Source of the DNA: an uncultured Clostridia bacterium
GTDB lineage: Bacteria; Bacillota; Clostridia; TANB77; CAG-508
NCBI GenBank assembly: GCA_944393305.1
Contig: CALXZS010000067.1
Coordinates: 1 to 7,268 of the forward strand
Direction of reading: 5' to 3'
Length of the DNA: 7,268 bases
Of the stretch, positions 5,328 to 7,268 are shown in pieces (the stretch's first letter is position 1; each line of letters starts with the position of its first letter). The notes beneath the pieces were generated by a model. It saw only the letters and a list, made by a program, of their open reading frames with translations, did not search any database and was not told the origin of the DNA. Made by a program: the position numbers and the translations under genes.

Positions 5328-7268
5328 TCATAAATTCTCTAACTTATATTTTAATCCTGAGTTTCTTTGCTTTATTTTCTCGTTGTTTATCATAAATTGG
5401 ATTGTATAAGGATTTCCAATCATTATTAATTTATCTTTAGCTCTAGTCATTCCAGTATATAATAGATTTCTTGTAAGTAACATTGGAGCTGCTTGATATA
5501 TTGGAAAAATGACTGTTTGGAATTCGCTTCCTTGAGATTTATGTACTGTAATTGCATATGAATGTTCTAATTGGTCTAAATCTTGATAACTATAAAAAGC
5601 AATTTTTTCATCATCAAATTTTATTTTTATTTCACCTAAGTTATCATTAATTTTTTCTATAATTCCCATTTCACCATTAAAAATTCCACTGCTTATTTCA
5701 TCATTTCTTCTCCACATAATATCATAATTATTTTTTGTTTGCATAACTTTGTCGCCTTCTCTATAAATTACTTCTCCAAATTTCTTTTCATTTTTTGTAA
5801 TATCTAGTGAATTGAATTTTTCTTGTATTAATTTATTTAAATTTTTAGTACCTAGGTCTCCTTTTTTTGATGGTGTAATTATTTGTTTATCTAATGTAAA
5901 TTCTTGTAAAATTTTATTAATTATTTCTCCTGAATTTCTTTCTTCTATAAAAATAAAATCATTTATTTCATTTTTATTTTTTTCCTTATCTTGTAAAAAG
6001 TTTATTCCTTCATTTACTTTATGGCTATTTACAATTATTTGACTTTGCATTGCTTGTCTAAAAATTTTATTTAATTTAACATATGGTATTTCTTTTGATT
6101 CTATAAAATCTTTTAGCACACTTCCCGGTCCTACTGACGGAAGTTGGTCTGTATCTCCTACTAAAACTAATTTTGTTCCTTTAAATAATGCTTTTACCAC
6201 ATAATTCATAAGAAAAATATCTACCATTGATATTTCATCAATTATTACAACATCTCCATCTATTGGTGTTACATCAATATCTGGGTCTGGCTTTTCTTCT
6301 GATACTTTTCCTATTTCTAATAATCTATGAAGTGTTTTTGCCTCTTCTCCGGTTGCTTCAGTCATTCTTTTTGCTGCTCTCCCTGTTGGAGCACAAAGCA
6401 CAACTTTTTTTCCTCTACTTTTGTATATATCTATAATTATTTTTATAATTGTTGTTTTTCCTGTACCAGGTCCACCAGTTATTATACATACATTATTTTC
6501 ATTAATTAATTTTATTGCTTCTTTTTGTTTATCTGATAATGTCAAATTATTTAATTTTTCTACTTTTTCTAATTCATTATTAAAATTGGATATTCTTTTT
6601 ATATTACTAGCCTCTTCTAATCCTTTTATTTGTCTTGCTATATTTAATTCTGTTTTATAATAATCTGCTAAATATACCCATTCTTGAACTTGCAATTCTG
6701 TTTTACCATCTATTGTAGCTATTTCTTCTCTTTCTTCTACTTTTATTTGTTCTTTTGTTCTTAAATCTTTTATTGCGTAAAGAACATCGTCTTCTGTCAC
6801 TTTTAAAAGCTTAGTTACAAAAGCAATTAAATTAGCTTCTAACACACATGTATGTCCATTTAATGTTGCAAGATTAAGTCCATGTCTAATTCCAGCATCA
6901 ATTCTTTGTACATTATTTCTTTCAATTCCAAGGTCTAAAGCCATTTTATCTATTTGTGCAAAATCTACTCTAATACCCAATTCACTTAAAATATATGGAT
7001 TTTCCTGTATTAAATTAATTGTATTTGCACCTAGTTTTTTATACACGTTTTGCGCACTTTGTGGACCTATTCCGAATTTTTCTAGGAATCCTACTATTTG
7101 CCAAAGTTCCCAATTTTCTATAAAGCTTTCCGAAATTTCTTTTGCCTTTTTTTCTGTTATTCCTTTAATTTGCGTTAGTTCTTCTGGATTTGCTTTTAGT
7201 ACCTCTACTGTTGATACTCCAAATTTTTTGATTATCTTTTTTGCTGTTGCAGGTCCTACACCTTTTAT
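5328..7268 (-). CDS. recD2: RecD2-type SF1B DNA helicase, 5' end outside window
   Basis: RecD2 is a 5'-3' DNA helicase of superfamily 1B with roles in DNA repair and replication-fork maintenance in bacteria lacking RecBC. 646 residues are visible; family members are about 720-800, so roughly 80-150 N-terminal residues are missing. The first visible residues form helix-hairpin-helix units (IKGVGPATAKKIIKKFG at 1-17, then IKGITEKKAKEI). The helicase core follows, in visible numbering: Walker A GGPGTGKTT (265-273), APTGRAAKRM (293-302), Walker B IIDEISMVD (342-350), LVGDTDQLPSVGPG (369-382), IFRQ (402-405), YAITVHKSQGSEF (571-583) and YTGMTRAK (604-611). A GTG at 7046 is an internal valine, because the same frame runs unbroken to the window edge. 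The gene ends in TGA, overlapping the translation-start region of the HTH gene. Confidence 0.96.
   Translation of the reverse strand: MKGVGPATAKKIIKKFGVSTVEVLKANPEELTQIKGITEKKAKEISESFIENWELWQIVGFLEKFGIGPQSAQNVYKKLGANTINLIQENPYILSELGIRVDFAQIDKMALDLGIERNNVQRIDAGIRHGLNLATLNGHTCVLEANLIAFVTKLLKVTEDDVLYAIKDLRTKEQIKVEEREEIATIDGKTELQVQEWVYLADYYKTELNIARQIKGLEEASNIKRISNFNNELEKVEKLNNLTLSDKQKEAIKLINENNVCIITGGPGTGKTTIIKIIIDIYKSRGKKVVLCAPTGRAAKRMTEATGEEAKTLHRLLEIGKVSEEKPDPDIDVTPIDGDVVIIDEISMVDIFLMNYVVKALFKGTKLVLVGDTDQLPSVGPGSVLKDFIESKEIPYVKLNKIFRQAMQSQIIVNSHKVNEGINFLQDKEKNKNEINDFIFIEERNSGEIINKILQEFTLDKQIITPSKKGDLGTKNLNKLIQEKFNSLDITKNEKKFGEVIYREGDKVMQTKNNYDIMWRRNDEISSGIFNGEMGIIEKINDNLGEIKIKFDDEKIAFYSYQDLDQLEHSYAITVHKSQGSEFQTVIFPIYQAAPMLLTRNLLYTGMTRAKDKLIMIGNPYTIQFMINNEKIKQRNSGLKYKLENL

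Noticed and set aside
7044..7046. GTG as start of the helicase gene
   Set aside because: The frame continues without a stop to the window edge and encodes the expected helix-hairpin-helix region of RecD2, so this GTG is an internal valine codon.

Overview
The window looks like a piece of chromosome from a low-GC Bacillota, most likely an uncultured Clostridia-type bacterium. It is roughly 27-30% GC by eye, has strong AGGAG-type ribosome binding sites, uses TGA as a stop, and carries Gram-positive housekeeping genes: recD2, comFC, mnmA, secG and rnr. Every gene I can support is on the minus strand, so transcription runs from the right edge to the left.

The right part (about 7268 to 1001) reads as one tight transcription unit. 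Its order is recD2 (5' end outside the window), a 187-aa helix-turn-helix protein of unknown role, comFC, a 650-aa KAP-type P-loop NTPase, and mnmA. The gaps are 13, 28, 18 and 47 nt, and the ribosome binding site of the HTH gene touches the recD2 stop, which suggests translational coupling. RecD2, ComFC and MnmA are core DNA-repair/recombination, DNA-uptake-related and tRNA-modification genes. The KAP NTPase is the accessory-looking member, a large regulatory or defence-type ATPase without a visible partner.

The left part (1000 to 1) is a set of short separately controlled units. A 56-aa acidic protein of much higher GC than its neighbours has a near-consensus promoter and a hairpin terminator of its own. 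secG likewise has its own promoter and an almost perfect intrinsic terminator. The first 24 codons of an RNase R gene (rnr) run off the left edge.

The most unusual structure lies between secG and rnr. About 182 bp (148-329) is bounded by imperfect inverted arms of about 58 nt around a 65-bp core of about 65% GC, resembling a MITE-like element. A third copy of the outer arm lies at 2069-2118, where it encodes the last nine codons and stop of the KAP gene. The reading frame of rnr continues upstream of its likely start with RNase R-like residues until it meets this element. The element may therefore have removed the N-terminal domain of RNase R.
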